NCBI GenBank assembly: GCA_005884665.1
Contig: VBAT01000009.1
Location: 1-59,318, forward strand
Direction: 5' to 3'
Length of the DNA stretch: 59,318 bases
Source: Bacteroidota bacterium
GTDB taxonomy: Bacteria > Bacteroidota > Bacteroidia > Chitinophagales > Chitinophagaceae
In this document: one piece after another, positions 8,224 to 16,192 of the stretch
Layout: every line of letters starts with the position of its first letter
Numbering within the stretch: the first letter of the stretch is position 1
Notes under the pieces: model-generated
Told to the model about the DNA's origin: nothing
Database searches by the model: none
What the model saw: only the letters and a program-made list of their open reading frames with translations
Made by a program: the position numbers and the translations under genes

Positions 8224-9228
8224 TCAGGTTTGCGAGAAATAAACAAGTTCCTCTTCCAGGTCCAGGAAAGGATATTCTTTCTTTAGGGTTTTGACTTTTT
8301 CGAAATAAGTCCTCAGGAAATCCTGGTGGGCCTTTGTTTCCGGTTGAAAAGCCTTATGCTTCCTGGCAATTTTTATGCTCTTTATGTCAGTCATTAGTCG
8401 CTGCGAAGGTTCATCAATACAGCTTGCCGCGAATTTTTCCAGGACGAACTCTGTTGCCATATAGTTTGGATGAGCAAGATCGACATCGTAAAAACGATAA
8501 TCCCTTAATACATCGACCACCAGTTCGTAGGCGGGGAAATAAAACACATTATCGAACCTGTTGGTCATGTGATGCACTGCCTCGATCAGTCGCGCTTTAC
8601 TGCGGTTGTTTTCGACCACGCCATCACGGATATGCCGGACGGGGCTGACGGTAAAAATGATCTTTAGCCAGGGATTAAACAACGTTAACTGGTAATAGCA
8701 ATACTCAAGCAGGGAAATAATTTCGCTTATCTCCAGCAGGTGTTTATTGAACCATTGACCAGGAGCCCGGTGACAATTGGCCACTCCTCCAGGATCTCCG
8801 CTGGCGGGTGGATTAGCTGCAGCACCCGTAAGCCTGTAGGAAAACGAGGAACCCAGTGTTATGATAAGCCAGTTCGCGTCTTTCAAAAATGTATGAGCTT
8901 TTTGCTGGGAAGCATTGATATTGGCGATAGCCTCCTTTGCATTGATATTCGAAAAGCGGGAATGATGTTGCCAGCTATGCCATATCTCATTTAATTGAAA
9001 AAGATCCCGCTCCGCGTATTGCCTGTTTTCGATATAAGATAGCAGGCTCGTGCAGACGCTGGCAGGATCAAACAATATTCCATTAGGGTTTTGAAGCGCG
9101 GCAAACTTGGAATCCATCAATGCATTGCCAATGTGTTCGGTAAAACAGGAACCTATCAACAGTATCTTATGGTGGTAACTGATTGGCTCAGGCAATTTCT
9201 TCAGGTCTATGTTCACCATGAAATCCAT
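8224..9228 (-). CDS. GSCFA domain protein
   Basis: 334-residue protein of the GSCFA family (SGNH-hydrolase-like), whose members are thought to act on carbohydrate esters or polysaccharides; the substrate is unknown. The name-giving motif appears as IGSCFTEHIG near residue 26, with LIITLGSSFSY near 124 and a later VDLAHPNYMA block, compatible with the D-x-x-H of SGNH enzymes. No signal peptide is evident. The first ATG is used; a second is three codons in. It follows the HMG-CoA-lyase-like gene by 44 bp and may be the last gene of the operon starting at 12799. Confidence 0.85.
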   Translation of the reverse strand: MDFMVNIDLKKLPEPISYHHKILLIGSCFTEHIGNALMDSKFAALQNPNGILFDPASVCTSLLSYIENRQYAERDLFQLNEIWHSWQHHSRFSNINAKEAIANINASQQKAHTFLKDANWLIITLGSSFSYRLTGAAANPPASGDPGGVANCHRAPGQWFNKHLLEISEIISLLEYCYYQLTLFNPWLKIIFTVSPVRHIRDGVVENNRSKARLIEAVHHMTNRFDNVFYFPAYELVVDVLRDYRFYDVDLAHPNYMATEFVLEKFAASCIDEPSQRLMTDIKSIKIARKHKAFQPETKAHQDFLRTYFEKVKTLKKEYPFLDLEEELVYFSQT

Positions 9229-9272
9229 CTCTATGTTGATTTGTTAATCTGTTAATACGTAATTCGCAGAGA

Positions 9273-10136
9273 TCAGGTAAAGATCTCTGAAGCTATGCGC
9301 AAACTTTCGGCCAAAGCTTCCTTGTTTAACTGAGGTGATAAAGCATTCTCTTCAAAATACTGTATCATCCATTCGGTATTCATATTCCCTACCAGTTCAT
9401 TATTTGCCATGGGACAACCGCCGATTCCTTTCAGGGCTCCGTCAAAACGCCGGCAACCTGCTTTTACCGCTGCTTCCAGTTTTTCCCGCCAGTTCGCTGG
9501 TGTCGAGTGAAGATGAACACCGATCTCCGTTTCCGGCAGAGATTCGATAAGATAACGCGTCATATCATATACCTGTTCTGGCTCAGCTACACCTACCGTA
9601 TCGGCCAGGGAAATGATACCCACATCCATACCAACGATCCTGTTAACCCATTCAAAAACGATTTCCTCATCATACAAATCGTCATAAGGGTTACCAAAAG
9701 CCATCGAGATGTAGATCACCAATTGTTTTCCTGTCTTTACACAAAGATTTTGTATCTCCTCTACCCTGCTCAATGATTCCTGAATTGATGAGTTGGTATT
9801 CCGTTGCTGGAAGGTTTCGGAAACAGAAAAAGGAAAACCCAGGTAGGTTATTCCCTCGTAGACGCTTGCCTCTTCGGCGCCGCGAAGATTCGCGATAATT
9901 GCAAGCAGCTTCGAATTCGAATTTCCAATTTCCAATTTCGAAATTACATCCCCTGTATCTGCCATCTGTGGTATGGCTTTGGCCGAGACAAAACTTCCGA
10001 AATCAATAGTATCAAATCCTGTTTGTAGAAGTGAATTGATGTATTCAATCTTCCTGGCGGTTGGAATAAATGTCTTCCATCCCTGCATGGCGTCGCGGGG
10101 ACATTCAATGAGTTTAACTGCTGGGCTAGTAATCAT
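9273..10136 (-). CDS. Hydroxymethylglutaryl-CoA lyase-like enzyme
   Basis: TIM-barrel aldolase of the HMGL family, probably cleaving HMG-CoA to acetyl-CoA and acetoacetate (leucine or ketone metabolism). The 287 residues include the N-terminal ECPRDAMQG (family ECPRD/GLQ motif), FGSFVSAKAIPQMAD, SLADTVGVAEP, GVHLHSTPANW and the C-terminal loop GIGGCPMA containing the catalytic cysteine. The ATG at 10136 (MITSPAVKL) is preferred over 10151, which adds MLADI. It sits in a minus-strand run with the adenylate-forming enzyme (38 bp upstream) and the GSCFA gene. A related lyase such as citramalyl-CoA lyase cannot be excluded. Confidence 0.85.
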   Translation of the reverse strand: MITSPAVKLIECPRDAMQGWKTFIPTARKIEYINSLLQTGFDTIDFGSFVSAKAIPQMADTGDVISKLEIGNSNSKLLAIIANLRGAEEASVYEGITYLGFPFSVSETFQQRNTNSSIQESLSRVEEIQNLCVKTGKQLVIYISMAFGNPYDDLYDEEIVFEWVNRIVGMDVGIISLADTVGVAEPEQVYDMTRYLIESLPETEIGVHLHSTPANWREKLEAAVKAGCRRFDGALKGIGGCPMANNELVGNMNTEWMIQYFEENALSPQLNKEALAESLRIASEIFT

Positions 10137-10174
10137 AATATCCGCCAGCAAATGTAGGAAAGGAGAATCAGCCT

Positions 10175-11683
10175 TCAGTTTATATACTTCGTCTTTATCC
10201 GGTTATCCTTATTTGCAAATGGTCCCTGCATGCAGGAATAGAACGACACAATAGTCCGGTTTTCCTGCTCCTTGCCTGTCATACGCAGGGCCTCCCGGAA
10301 ATCCTGGTTTACAGTTGCCAGGTATGAAAAAAATTCTTTTTCTATTTTAGCATGAGCAGCTGTCTCTTTAGTTAGTCCTTTCTGCAGTTCAAGATGAATG
10401 ATGAGATTCTTATTTCCTGATTCATCCTCCGGTGCCGAAATACAATAGGAACTTACCTCCGCTGCCAACTGCGGCATCAGGAAAATGACTTCGTTGATAT
10501 CGACCGGGCTGATATTGGCTCCAAAGAATGAAACAGTCATATCAGATCTGCCGTAATGAAAAAGTATCGGTAGGTCCGTTTGTGGTTTAACGAGCTTGCT
10601 TCGATCTATATTTAGTTTATCAATGATTGCATATAGTTCCTTTAGATCGATCACATGCCCGCGATCATGGAGGTTATACCGTATTTTGGGTGACACATAG
10701 CCAGGCCGGCAGATCGTTATGATCAGTTCACCCTTGGAAGAAGATTCTATGAGAAAATCGGCAGGATGATATTGAAAGATCATCGGCAGAGCCCCGCCGA
10801 ACTTCAACAGGCATTGTTGCAATTTTTTGTTGTCGCGGATCAACTTTCGCAGGCTGATTGTAAAATCATTTTCCCCCGACATATTTAACTCCAGGTCAGA
10901 AGCGCCAAGGGAACTATATACTTTCCTGATCCCTTTTGCCATCAGGTAGTCACGCATACCTTCCGACATAGATTCACCTCCGAAAATAAATGAGATGTCG
11001 TATTCCAGCCAGTCTATCCCTGATTGATCTACCAACGTTTTCAAAAAAGGAGGATATCCCATGACAATGTATTTATGTTTCTTTCCGAACTGTTTTAGCG
11101 TATTTTCAATCTTTACCGTATCAGGCCCCGGCGATTTTATTTTAGCAAACTTCACACAACTCATGGCAACATTGATCCCCGTGGCCCATGCACCCAGGGC
11201 AAATGCATTGATGATAAATAACGGCTCTTTCCCAAATAAATTCCGGATACCGAATTGTATCATTTTCGCATTTCGTTTTCGTTCAAATGATCCACGAGCC
11301 CAGTTAGTCGCCGTGCCGCTGCTGCCTGATGACTCATCAATGATCACTTCGTTTTCCGGAAGCCTTCCCCCGATTGCCCTTGCATCGATGTCATAAATCT
11401 TTACATAATTCTCCTTATTTGTTTCCGGTATTTCATGCAACTGCGGCAAAAGACCTTTGAAGCTGGGCCCTTTAAAGTTTTTCGATTTCAAAAACTCGCG
11501 GTAGGCAGGCACCCTGTGTTTGGCCCGCAAAAATTGTAGATAGGATCTCGCGATCCCGTTAAATTTCCGCATCCTGTTCATACCCGGGATGAATAAAAGG
11601 CGCATTGACGAGTTAGATAAGAACAAAATCCTTCTTACGAATTCAACTACCTGCGCGTAACATATAAGCAAGATCGTTTTCAT
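10175..11683 (-). CDS. PaaK-like adenylate-forming enzyme
   Basis: Member of the ANL superfamily resembling phenylacetate-CoA ligase and F390-synthetase-type proteins, which activate a carboxylic acid as an acyl-adenylate. In 502 residues the phosphate-binding loop is DESSGSSGTATNW (near 118), followed by IFGGESMSEGMRDYL (near 231) and YSSLGASDLELN (near 257), which match the positions of the PaaK core and aromatic-binding motifs. HYGRSDMTVSFFGANISP near 380 matches the hinge and C-terminal region. The acid it activates cannot be read from sequence. It lies only 6 bp after the nitroreductase gene, so the two are almost certainly co-transcribed. The true start could be one of the later methionines. 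Confidence 0.8.
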   Translation of the reverse strand: MKTILLICYAQVVEFVRRILFLSNSSMRLLFIPGMNRMRKFNGIARSYLQFLRAKHRVPAYREFLKSKNFKGPSFKGLLPQLHEIPETNKENYVKIYDIDARAIGGRLPENEVIIDESSGSSGTATNWARGSFERKRNAKMIQFGIRNLFGKEPLFIINAFALGAWATGINVAMSCVKFAKIKSPGPDTVKIENTLKQFGKKHKYIVMGYPPFLKTLVDQSGIDWLEYDISFIFGGESMSEGMRDYLMAKGIRKVYSSLGASDLELNMSGENDFTISLRKLIRDNKKLQQCLLKFGGALPMIFQYHPADFLIESSSKGELIITICRPGYVSPKIRYNLHDRGHVIDLKELYAIIDKLNIDRSKLVKPQTDLPILFHYGRSDMTVSFFGANISPVDINEVIFLMPQLAAEVSSYCISAPEDESGNKNLIIHLELQKGLTKETAAHAKIEKEFFSYLATVNQDFREALRMTGKEQENRTIVSFYSCMQGPFANKDNRIKTKYIN

Positions 11684-11689
11684 ATAAAA

Positions 11690-12799
11690 TCAGTTAATTA
11701 TTATTTCTTCAGTATCCAGCCGATAACTCCTGGCCGGTTCCCTGCTATAGCCTGCCCGGAAGATCATCCAGATCTTTCCCTTGGCTGGTTGTGTAAACAG
11801 TGCATTTATTTTTTCATACGCGGCTTTGTTTGTGATCAGAGACCCAAAAGGATGAATGCAGGCTCCCTCGTTTGTGAGCAGGAGCCAACATCTGGCCAGG
11901 GTTTTGCCGGCATTTAACCAGTCTGTGGTGTTGTCAAAATTTCCACCGAACCAACAAATAGTGTGAGTGCCTTTAAATGAATTTTTATAATAACCGGCCA
12001 GCGCTGTTTTTTTTAATCCATGCTCCCATCTTTCGTGATCATTGAACACAGATCTCATCAATTTACCGGGGAAACACATACACCGGGCCCAAAGCCCATC
12101 TTTCTTTATTTCAGCTTCCTGCTCAGTATACCTGAACAGCCTGTTCAATTCATCCCGAGTGGCCCCGGACCCAAGATCTTCAAACAAGGTTTGCTGGTTA
12201 AGCCTGATCACTTCCTCCACCATTTGCTTTTCCGAAGACCAAAAAACTTCATGTCCTTGTTCAATGGCCTCTTCTTTTAATGCCCGTAGCGATTTTTCAG
12301 AAAGTGGTTCGCCGTTATAATGAAGACGCGAGGTTCGCCTTTTTTTAATAAGTTCCCTGTCGAGGTATTCTTTATTTTCTGCGGGGATCAATCGCAGGCC
12401 AGCAAACTTCGCCGGTATCCTGGCGGAATTGCTTAAAGGGTTAAAAATTTCGGTGACGATGACTTCATAACCACTGCTGGCAGCCGCAATGGAAAGATGT
12501 TCGATAAATACACCCATGCTCACCGTCATAAAAATTGACCCAGGATCGGATACAGGCAACAACCGGGCGGGATCATAATACAAATCAGCATCAGTAGCAG
12601 AAATGATCTTTACTTTATAAGGTTGTAAGTTGTGAACACTGGGGCACCATCGGGCATAATCGATGAGTTCTTTCCAGGCAGGTAGCGCTTGCTTTGATAT
12701 TTCTAAATCGAAAATCGCCCGGCACGGTGTGCTAAGGATGGAGAAAAAACTGACAGACAATCCTTCTTTTAAAAATTGCCTCCTGCTACTAAATCGCAT
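11690..12799 (-). CDS. Acg-like nitroreductase-fold protein, Tat signal
   Basis: 369-residue protein of the nitroreductase-like Acg family (FMN-binding fold; in Mycobacterium, Acg is dormancy-regulated and may sequester FMN). The N-terminus MRFSSRRQFLKEG is a twin-arginine signal followed by a hydrophobic stretch to about residue 30. The core begins with DYARWCPSVHNLQPYKV near 48 (family ARxAPSxxNxQPW) and includes a C-terminal FRAGYSREPARSYR, as in nitroreductases. The gene heads an operon with the PaaK-like enzyme. Its upstream region holds an FNR-type box about 40 bp before the predicted transcription start, suggesting induction under low oxygen or nitrosative stress (inferred). Confidence 0.78.
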   Translation of the reverse strand: MRFSSRRQFLKEGLSVSFFSILSTPCRAIFDLEISKQALPAWKELIDYARWCPSVHNLQPYKVKIISATDADLYYDPARLLPVSDPGSIFMTVSMGVFIEHLSIAAASSGYEVIVTEIFNPLSNSARIPAKFAGLRLIPAENKEYLDRELIKKRRTSRLHYNGEPLSEKSLRALKEEAIEQGHEVFWSSEKQMVEEVIRLNQQTLFEDLGSGATRDELNRLFRYTEQEAEIKKDGLWARCMCFPGKLMRSVFNDHERWEHGLKKTALAGYYKNSFKGTHTICWFGGNFDNTTDWLNAGKTLARCWLLLTNEGACIHPFGSLITNKAAYEKINALFTQPAKGKIWMIFRAGYSREPARSYRLDTEEIIIN

Positions 12800-12923
12800 G
12801 TTCGGTTATTGAGATGCCCTAAATATTTTGACTGGTGGTGTCCAAACATCATGTAGCTCAGCAGTAGCAACCCGTTACAGATTGCTACCATCCGAGCTTT
12901 CCTTGAAAACCGTACTGTACTGC

Positions 12924-12966
12924 CAAATTATATAAAGCAACGAAGGCATACCTTGACAAAGATCAA
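12924..12966 (-). promoter_or_regulatory. FNR-type box and -7 element of nitroreductase operon
   Basis: TTGAC AAAG ATCAA at 12953-12966 matches the FNR/DNR pattern TTGAT-N4-ATCAA with one change. On the minus strand a -7 element (TATAATTTG, 12932-12924) lies 31-32 nt downstream of the box centre, placing the box near -40, the position of class II FNR activation. The predicted leader to the ATG at 12799 is about 120 nt. Confidence 0.55.
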
Positions 12967-13063
12967 GACATGTTAAAGAAGACCGTTTCCTGACTTTTGT
13001 CAACCGGAACTTCCAGGATTTACTTGTATGTGATAACTTACAATTTTCAATAGCTGGGTGAAA

Positions 13064-13216
13064 ATAAAAACCAGTGTGCTGTTGATTTCACACTGGTTTG
13101 ACTAACCCAGGTTGATAAGGTCAAGACATGTCTTTTTCAAGGTAAGGTTTAATGGTACAATGGTAATATTATGATCAAGGCCATGTCAGCGCGCTAACTT
13201 TTCCCCTGGAAAATGA
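13064..13216 (-). ncRNA. Candidate FNR-controlled small RNA
   Basis: Predicted only from signals. The promoter unit at 13221-13264 points left, and a hairpin with a T-rich tail closes the unit about 150 nt later. No open reading frame longer than about 11 codons (ATG GCC TTG...) lies inside. The alternative is that the hairpin simply ends the Crp/Fnr mRNA. RNA data are needed to decide. Confidence 0.3.
13069..13098 (-). terminator. Terminator hairpin, minus orientation
   Basis: Arms AACCAGTGTG (13069-13078) and CACACTGGTT (13089-13098) are perfectly complementary over 10 bp with a 10-nt loop. On the minus strand the stem is followed by TTTATTTT. No T run follows on the plus strand, so it works for leftward transcription. 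No gene ends directly before it; the nearest is the Crp/Fnr gene 430 bp away. Confidence 0.65.
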
Positions 13217-13220
13217 TCAA

Positions 13221-13264
13221 CTAAGATAAATACCTTGTTCAAGAAAAACATTGACTTATGTCAA
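13221..13264 (-). promoter_or_regulatory. Second FNR-type box with -7 element
   Basis: TTGAC TTAT GTCAA (13251-13264) is a perfect inverted repeat of FNR type. On the minus strand TATCTTAG (13228-13221) resembles the Bacteroidota -7 element and lies 33 nt from the box centre, almost the same spacing as in the nitroreductase promoter. No gene starts directly downstream. Confidence 0.5.
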
Positions 13265-13351
13265 GAGATGTGAGACTGGTAAGAAATTTTGTCCGCATCG
13301 AACATGTGGCCGAAATTCTGCAATGGATAAAATTGGGAAACTCAGGTAAAT

Positions 13352-13477
13352 GAAATCCGAAGCGATTAGATCCGAGATCCGAAAATGATCTTCGTATTCG
13401 GGTTGACCTCTCTTTCGGGTTTCGTGCCGATAGCGCTGCCTACCGTCAGGCAGGTATCGGCGTCTAATTCGGATTTC
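13352..13477. repeat. Nested palindromic element (MITE/REP-like)
   Basis: Outer arms GAAATCCGAA (13352-13361) and TTCGGATTTC (13468-13477), continuing with ATTAGA / TCTAAT, enclose an inner palindrome: GCCGATA gcg CTGCCT ... AGGCAG g TATCGGC (about 13426-13461). The inner part carries the GCCTGCC/GGCAGGC theme also seen at 37400-37419. No transposase is present. This suggests a dispersed, non-autonomous element; copy number must be checked genome-wide. Confidence 0.5.
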
Positions 13478-13529
13478 TCTCGACCCTAACTGTAGCGTTA
13501 TTTTCCTGCTACCGATGGCCATTATGCAA

Positions 13530-14108
13530 TCATTTTCTCCTGTGGTACCTGCTTCGTACACGGCTCAATGTTTCTTCATTCATACCGAGATAGCTGGCAA
13601 TATGTTTCAGGGGGACCCTTGTCATTAACTGAGGATGATTGTCAAGAAAATATTTGTATTTCTCCTCGGCTGTATGTTTACGTAACATCTGGGTGCGCAG
13701 CTCGGACAGATAATAGGCGTGTTCCGTTTCCTTCCTCCCAATGATATTGGATTCGGGCAATTCGGCAAAAAGCTTTTGAATAGAACTATATTCCATGCAA
13801 ACAAGCTCCGTATCTTCAATAGCAGCTATGAACTCATTAGAGGGTTTCTGCGTATAATAACTGAGCCAGGAGCTAATGATATCGCCCTCGGCCATGAGCC
13901 GCGATGTAATATCCTTTCCTTCGTTGATATAATAAAAGCGGACAAGTCCTTTGACGATCAGACAGGCTTTACTGCAAACCTGTCCCTCAGCCAGGATAAT
14001 GTCGCCTTTCCGGTGACTGGAGATTTTCGCAATGGACTTTATTCTTTCGGATAAAGCTTCACTAAGAGGGCTGATAGTATTAAGACGAGCGATCAGTTTA
14101 TCTACCAT
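13530..14108 (-). CDS. Crp/Fnr family transcriptional regulator
   Basis: 192-residue regulator with an N-terminal cyclic-nucleotide-binding-like beta-roll (about 20-115; RKGDIILAEGQ, LIVKGLVRFYY) and a C-terminal winged helix. The recognition helix reads MNEETLSRVRSRY; the E-x-x-S-R pattern is that of FNR, which reads TTGAT/TTGAC half-sites, rather than that of CRP. No N-terminal cysteine cluster for an Fe-S centre is present, only C-x(3)-C (QVCSKAC) in the beta-roll. The neighbouring intergenic region to the left has boxes of exactly this half-site type, so it may control the nitroreductase operon; this link is inferred. Its effector is unknown. Confidence 0.88.
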   Translation of the reverse strand: MVDKLIARLNTISPLSEALSERIKSIAKISSHRKGDIILAEGQVCSKACLIVKGLVRFYYINEGKDITSRLMAEGDIISSWLSYYTQKPSNEFIAAIEDTELVCMEYSSIQKLFAELPESNIIGRKETEHAYYLSELRTQMLRKHTAEEKYKYFLDNHPQLMTRVPLKHIASYLGMNEETLSRVRSRYHRRK

Positions 14109-14168
14109 GTCCGTTAAGATACAATTAATTTAGTTTCATTAAAATAATCTGAACAGTGGTGGTAGGCA

Positions 14169-15164
14169 CTACAACAACGATCTGCGTTGATGAATTTTAC
14201 GGCGAAGTTTATTAAAGAATGTAACCCGCTCTTTCTCCCCTACCGTACTGATCATTGTTGATTTTTTCATGAGGTTCTGCAGGTTCTCATACATAACGGC
14301 ATTGAATTGCTCATTGCGGGTAGCTACAAAATAGATTACACTATGATTGAGAAAGGTGATCCGGGTATCATTCAATTCGGCAAGGATCGTATTGTCTCCG
14401 AGTATCAGTTCATTTACAAACAGACGGTATTCGGCCGGGTTCGGACCTGGCTCCTGGCCCACGATAAATTTAACGCCTAGTTCGGCCTGCCGTTCAATGT
14501 GACTGATCAGTTCTTCTGTCTTATCGTATATGATTTTTGCATCCTGCTGTCTTAATGAACCAGCTTCGAGATAAAATTCTACCTGCCGCAGGGTATTGTT
14601 TATGCTTTCGATGTTCCATATCTCGGTAGTGGGTACCTGGTTATAAAGCTGGATTATTTTTTTGGTTGTTTCCCGGAATTTCGCGTAGCGCGGATCATCA
14701 AAAGAAAATTTCACTCCTTTAAACTCTTCGTAGTGCAGTATGGATTTTATCCAGAAAAAACACTTGAAGGAAGCTAGCTCAGGTACCTGGAAATAGACAA
14801 ACGGCGGAATATCCTTCATCAGGTAATGAAGGTGTTTCTTTTCAAAGCCATTTACATATTGAAACTGCCCGAGAACATTTTCCAGCCATGTTTCAAAACT
14901 GCTGCCGGTGCTGTTCTTCAGGATGCCTGAAAAAATAAAAGCATCACTTTTCAGGTGAAGCAACTGGTCCATGGAAATCTTGAAGTGATTACACAGTTTA
15001 TAGGTCTCTTCCAGGTCGATCGGTTTCTCTCCTCTTATTCGCCGGTAAGCGCTGTCATTACTTATGTTCAACAGTTCCGCTATTTCGTCAACCATAGCAA
15101 GATGCGGGGGTAATAACGATTTGAGTTGCTGAAAAAAACGAACCTGGGCATTAGCCGATTCCAT
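14169..15164 (-). CDS. XRE-like helix-turn-helix regulator
   Basis: 331 residues. The N-terminal 60 or so form a helix-turn-helix (VDEIAELLNISNDSAYRRIRGEK region) like XRE/BetR proteins common in Bacteroidota; the remaining 270 residues are a conserved-looking but unrecognised sensor or effector region without membrane segments. The first in-frame ATG is at 15257, but the 31 extra residues are unlike the family; MESANAQVRFFQQL at 15164 puts the HTH at the usual distance. It is divergent from the glycine-zipper protein gene at 15388, so local control of that gene is possible, though unproven. Confidence 0.75.
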   Translation of the reverse strand: MESANAQVRFFQQLKSLLPPHLAMVDEIAELLNISNDSAYRRIRGEKPIDLEETYKLCNHFKISMDQLLHLKSDAFIFSGILKNSTGSSFETWLENVLGQFQYVNGFEKKHLHYLMKDIPPFVYFQVPELASFKCFFWIKSILHYEEFKGVKFSFDDPRYAKFRETTKKIIQLYNQVPTTEIWNIESINNTLRQVEFYLEAGSLRQQDAKIIYDKTEELISHIERQAELGVKFIVGQEPGPNPAEYRLFVNELILGDNTILAELNDTRITFLNHSVIYFVATRNEQFNAVMYENLQNLMKKSTMISTVGEKERVTFFNKLRRKIHQRRSLL

Positions 15165-15387
15165 GGTGGTGTTCAATTTTGGTGATAATTGCAAATTGCC
15201 TGGGTAGTCTTTTGCAAAAGCTGGCTTCGCTCCTAAAAATAACGGCATTTTTTGCAAAAAACAATTTCAACTCCACCCCATATGACAGGTGGCTGCAATT
15301 ATCGAGTATTTCCCTCAGTTCTTGTGATTTATCAATTAGACAACGGCTTACGTCGTGCGTAGTTTGGTTGCAACAAAAAACAAACAT

Positions 15388-16026
15388 ATGTCATCAAACA
15401 CACCAAACCACGTACAAAACTTATTTCGCCAGCCAACTGCAAGCCATGACAATTTGAAAAAATTACTTTCACTTGCTACAGGTCTTATGCTGGTCATTAT
15501 TGTAAATGCTCAGCTGGATTCAGGTACATCTGCCCTGGCAAGAGCTCAAAAGAAATTTCTCACTTCTGTCAAAACACAGGATAACCGGGTTATCAACGGC
15601 AGTGTATATGCCGTAACAGACAGCCAGCTTATTCTTATAAAATCTTCGGGCGCCAGATACTCCATTCCTGCAGAGAACATCCAGTCTTTCACGTTGAGAA
15701 GAAAAGGCAGCGTGGGACGGGGAGCGCTTATCGGTTTTTGCGCAGGAGCACTCACCGGTGTTATTATTGGCCTGGCCAGTGGTGATGATAAGATCCAGGG
15801 ACCATCGGATAACGATCCCTGGGGTATAGGGGCTGCTGTTAGTAACGCATTTGCCATGACGGCCGGGGAAAAAGCCGTGGCCGGCGGAATACTATTGGGA
15901 AGCACGGGGGCTGTGGTCGGCATGCTGATCGGCGCTATTGCTAAAAAGAAATTCATCATCGGCGGCAGGAAGCAAAAATTTAGAGACCTGCAGGCAGAGC
16001 TTATGACGCGACTCGTCCAGAGATGA
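15388..16026 (+). CDS. Glycine-zipper membrane protein, hypothetical
   Basis: 212-residue exported or membrane protein. After a hydrophobic signal-like segment (KKLLSLATGLMLVIIVNAQ, about 24-42) comes a small domain (VKTQDNRVINGSVYAVTDSQ..., about 60-105) of the kind found in Bacteroidota envelope proteins, then two Gly/Ala-rich transmembrane hairpins (GRGALIGFCAGALTGVIIGL and GILLGSTGAVVGMLIGAI) resembling glycine-zipper segments. No enzymatic motif is seen. ATG 15388 is preferred over the in-frame GTG at 15355. It stands at the head of a plus-strand cluster, 167 bp before the DUF6134 gene. Confidence 0.65.
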   Translation: MSSNTPNHVQNLFRQPTASHDNLKKLLSLATGLMLVIIVNAQLDSGTSALARAQKKFLTSVKTQDNRVINGSVYAVTDSQLILIKSSGARYSIPAENIQSFTLRRKGSVGRGALIGFCAGALTGVIIGLASGDDKIQGPSDNDPWGIGAAVSNAFAMTAGEKAVAGGILLGSTGAVVGMLIGAIAKKKFIIGGRKQKFRDLQAELMTRLVQR

Positions 16027-16192
16027 CCGCCTATGGCGATGCTATAAAAGACAAAAGATCACTGCTTCCGCCTTTTACAAGATCACCGAAATGAATTTAC
16101 ATTCTTCCATCAGAAAAATTAAAATTATGATCCCCGCTCTGCTTTATCTCCTGTTTAAAAAACTCAGGAAAAACAGTCACTCGTCAAGCCCC

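Larger units (their letters stand above)
12967..13529. other. Long intergenic region
   Basis: No convincing protein gene between the nitroreductase operon and the Crp/Fnr gene. It holds a terminator-like hairpin (13069-13098), a second FNR-like sequence with only 3 nt between half-sites (TTGAT AAG GTCAA, 13112-13124), a perfect FNR-like box (13251-13264) and a nested palindromic element (13352-13477). The sequence TCAAGACATGT occurs at both 12963-12973 and 13121-13131, directly after the two related boxes. Confidence 0.6.

Noticed and set aside
13256..13561. 101-residue minus-strand reading frame
   Set aside because: It runs through the nested palindromic element and the end of the Crp/Fnr gene; the Arg-rich sequence is a translation of the repeat.
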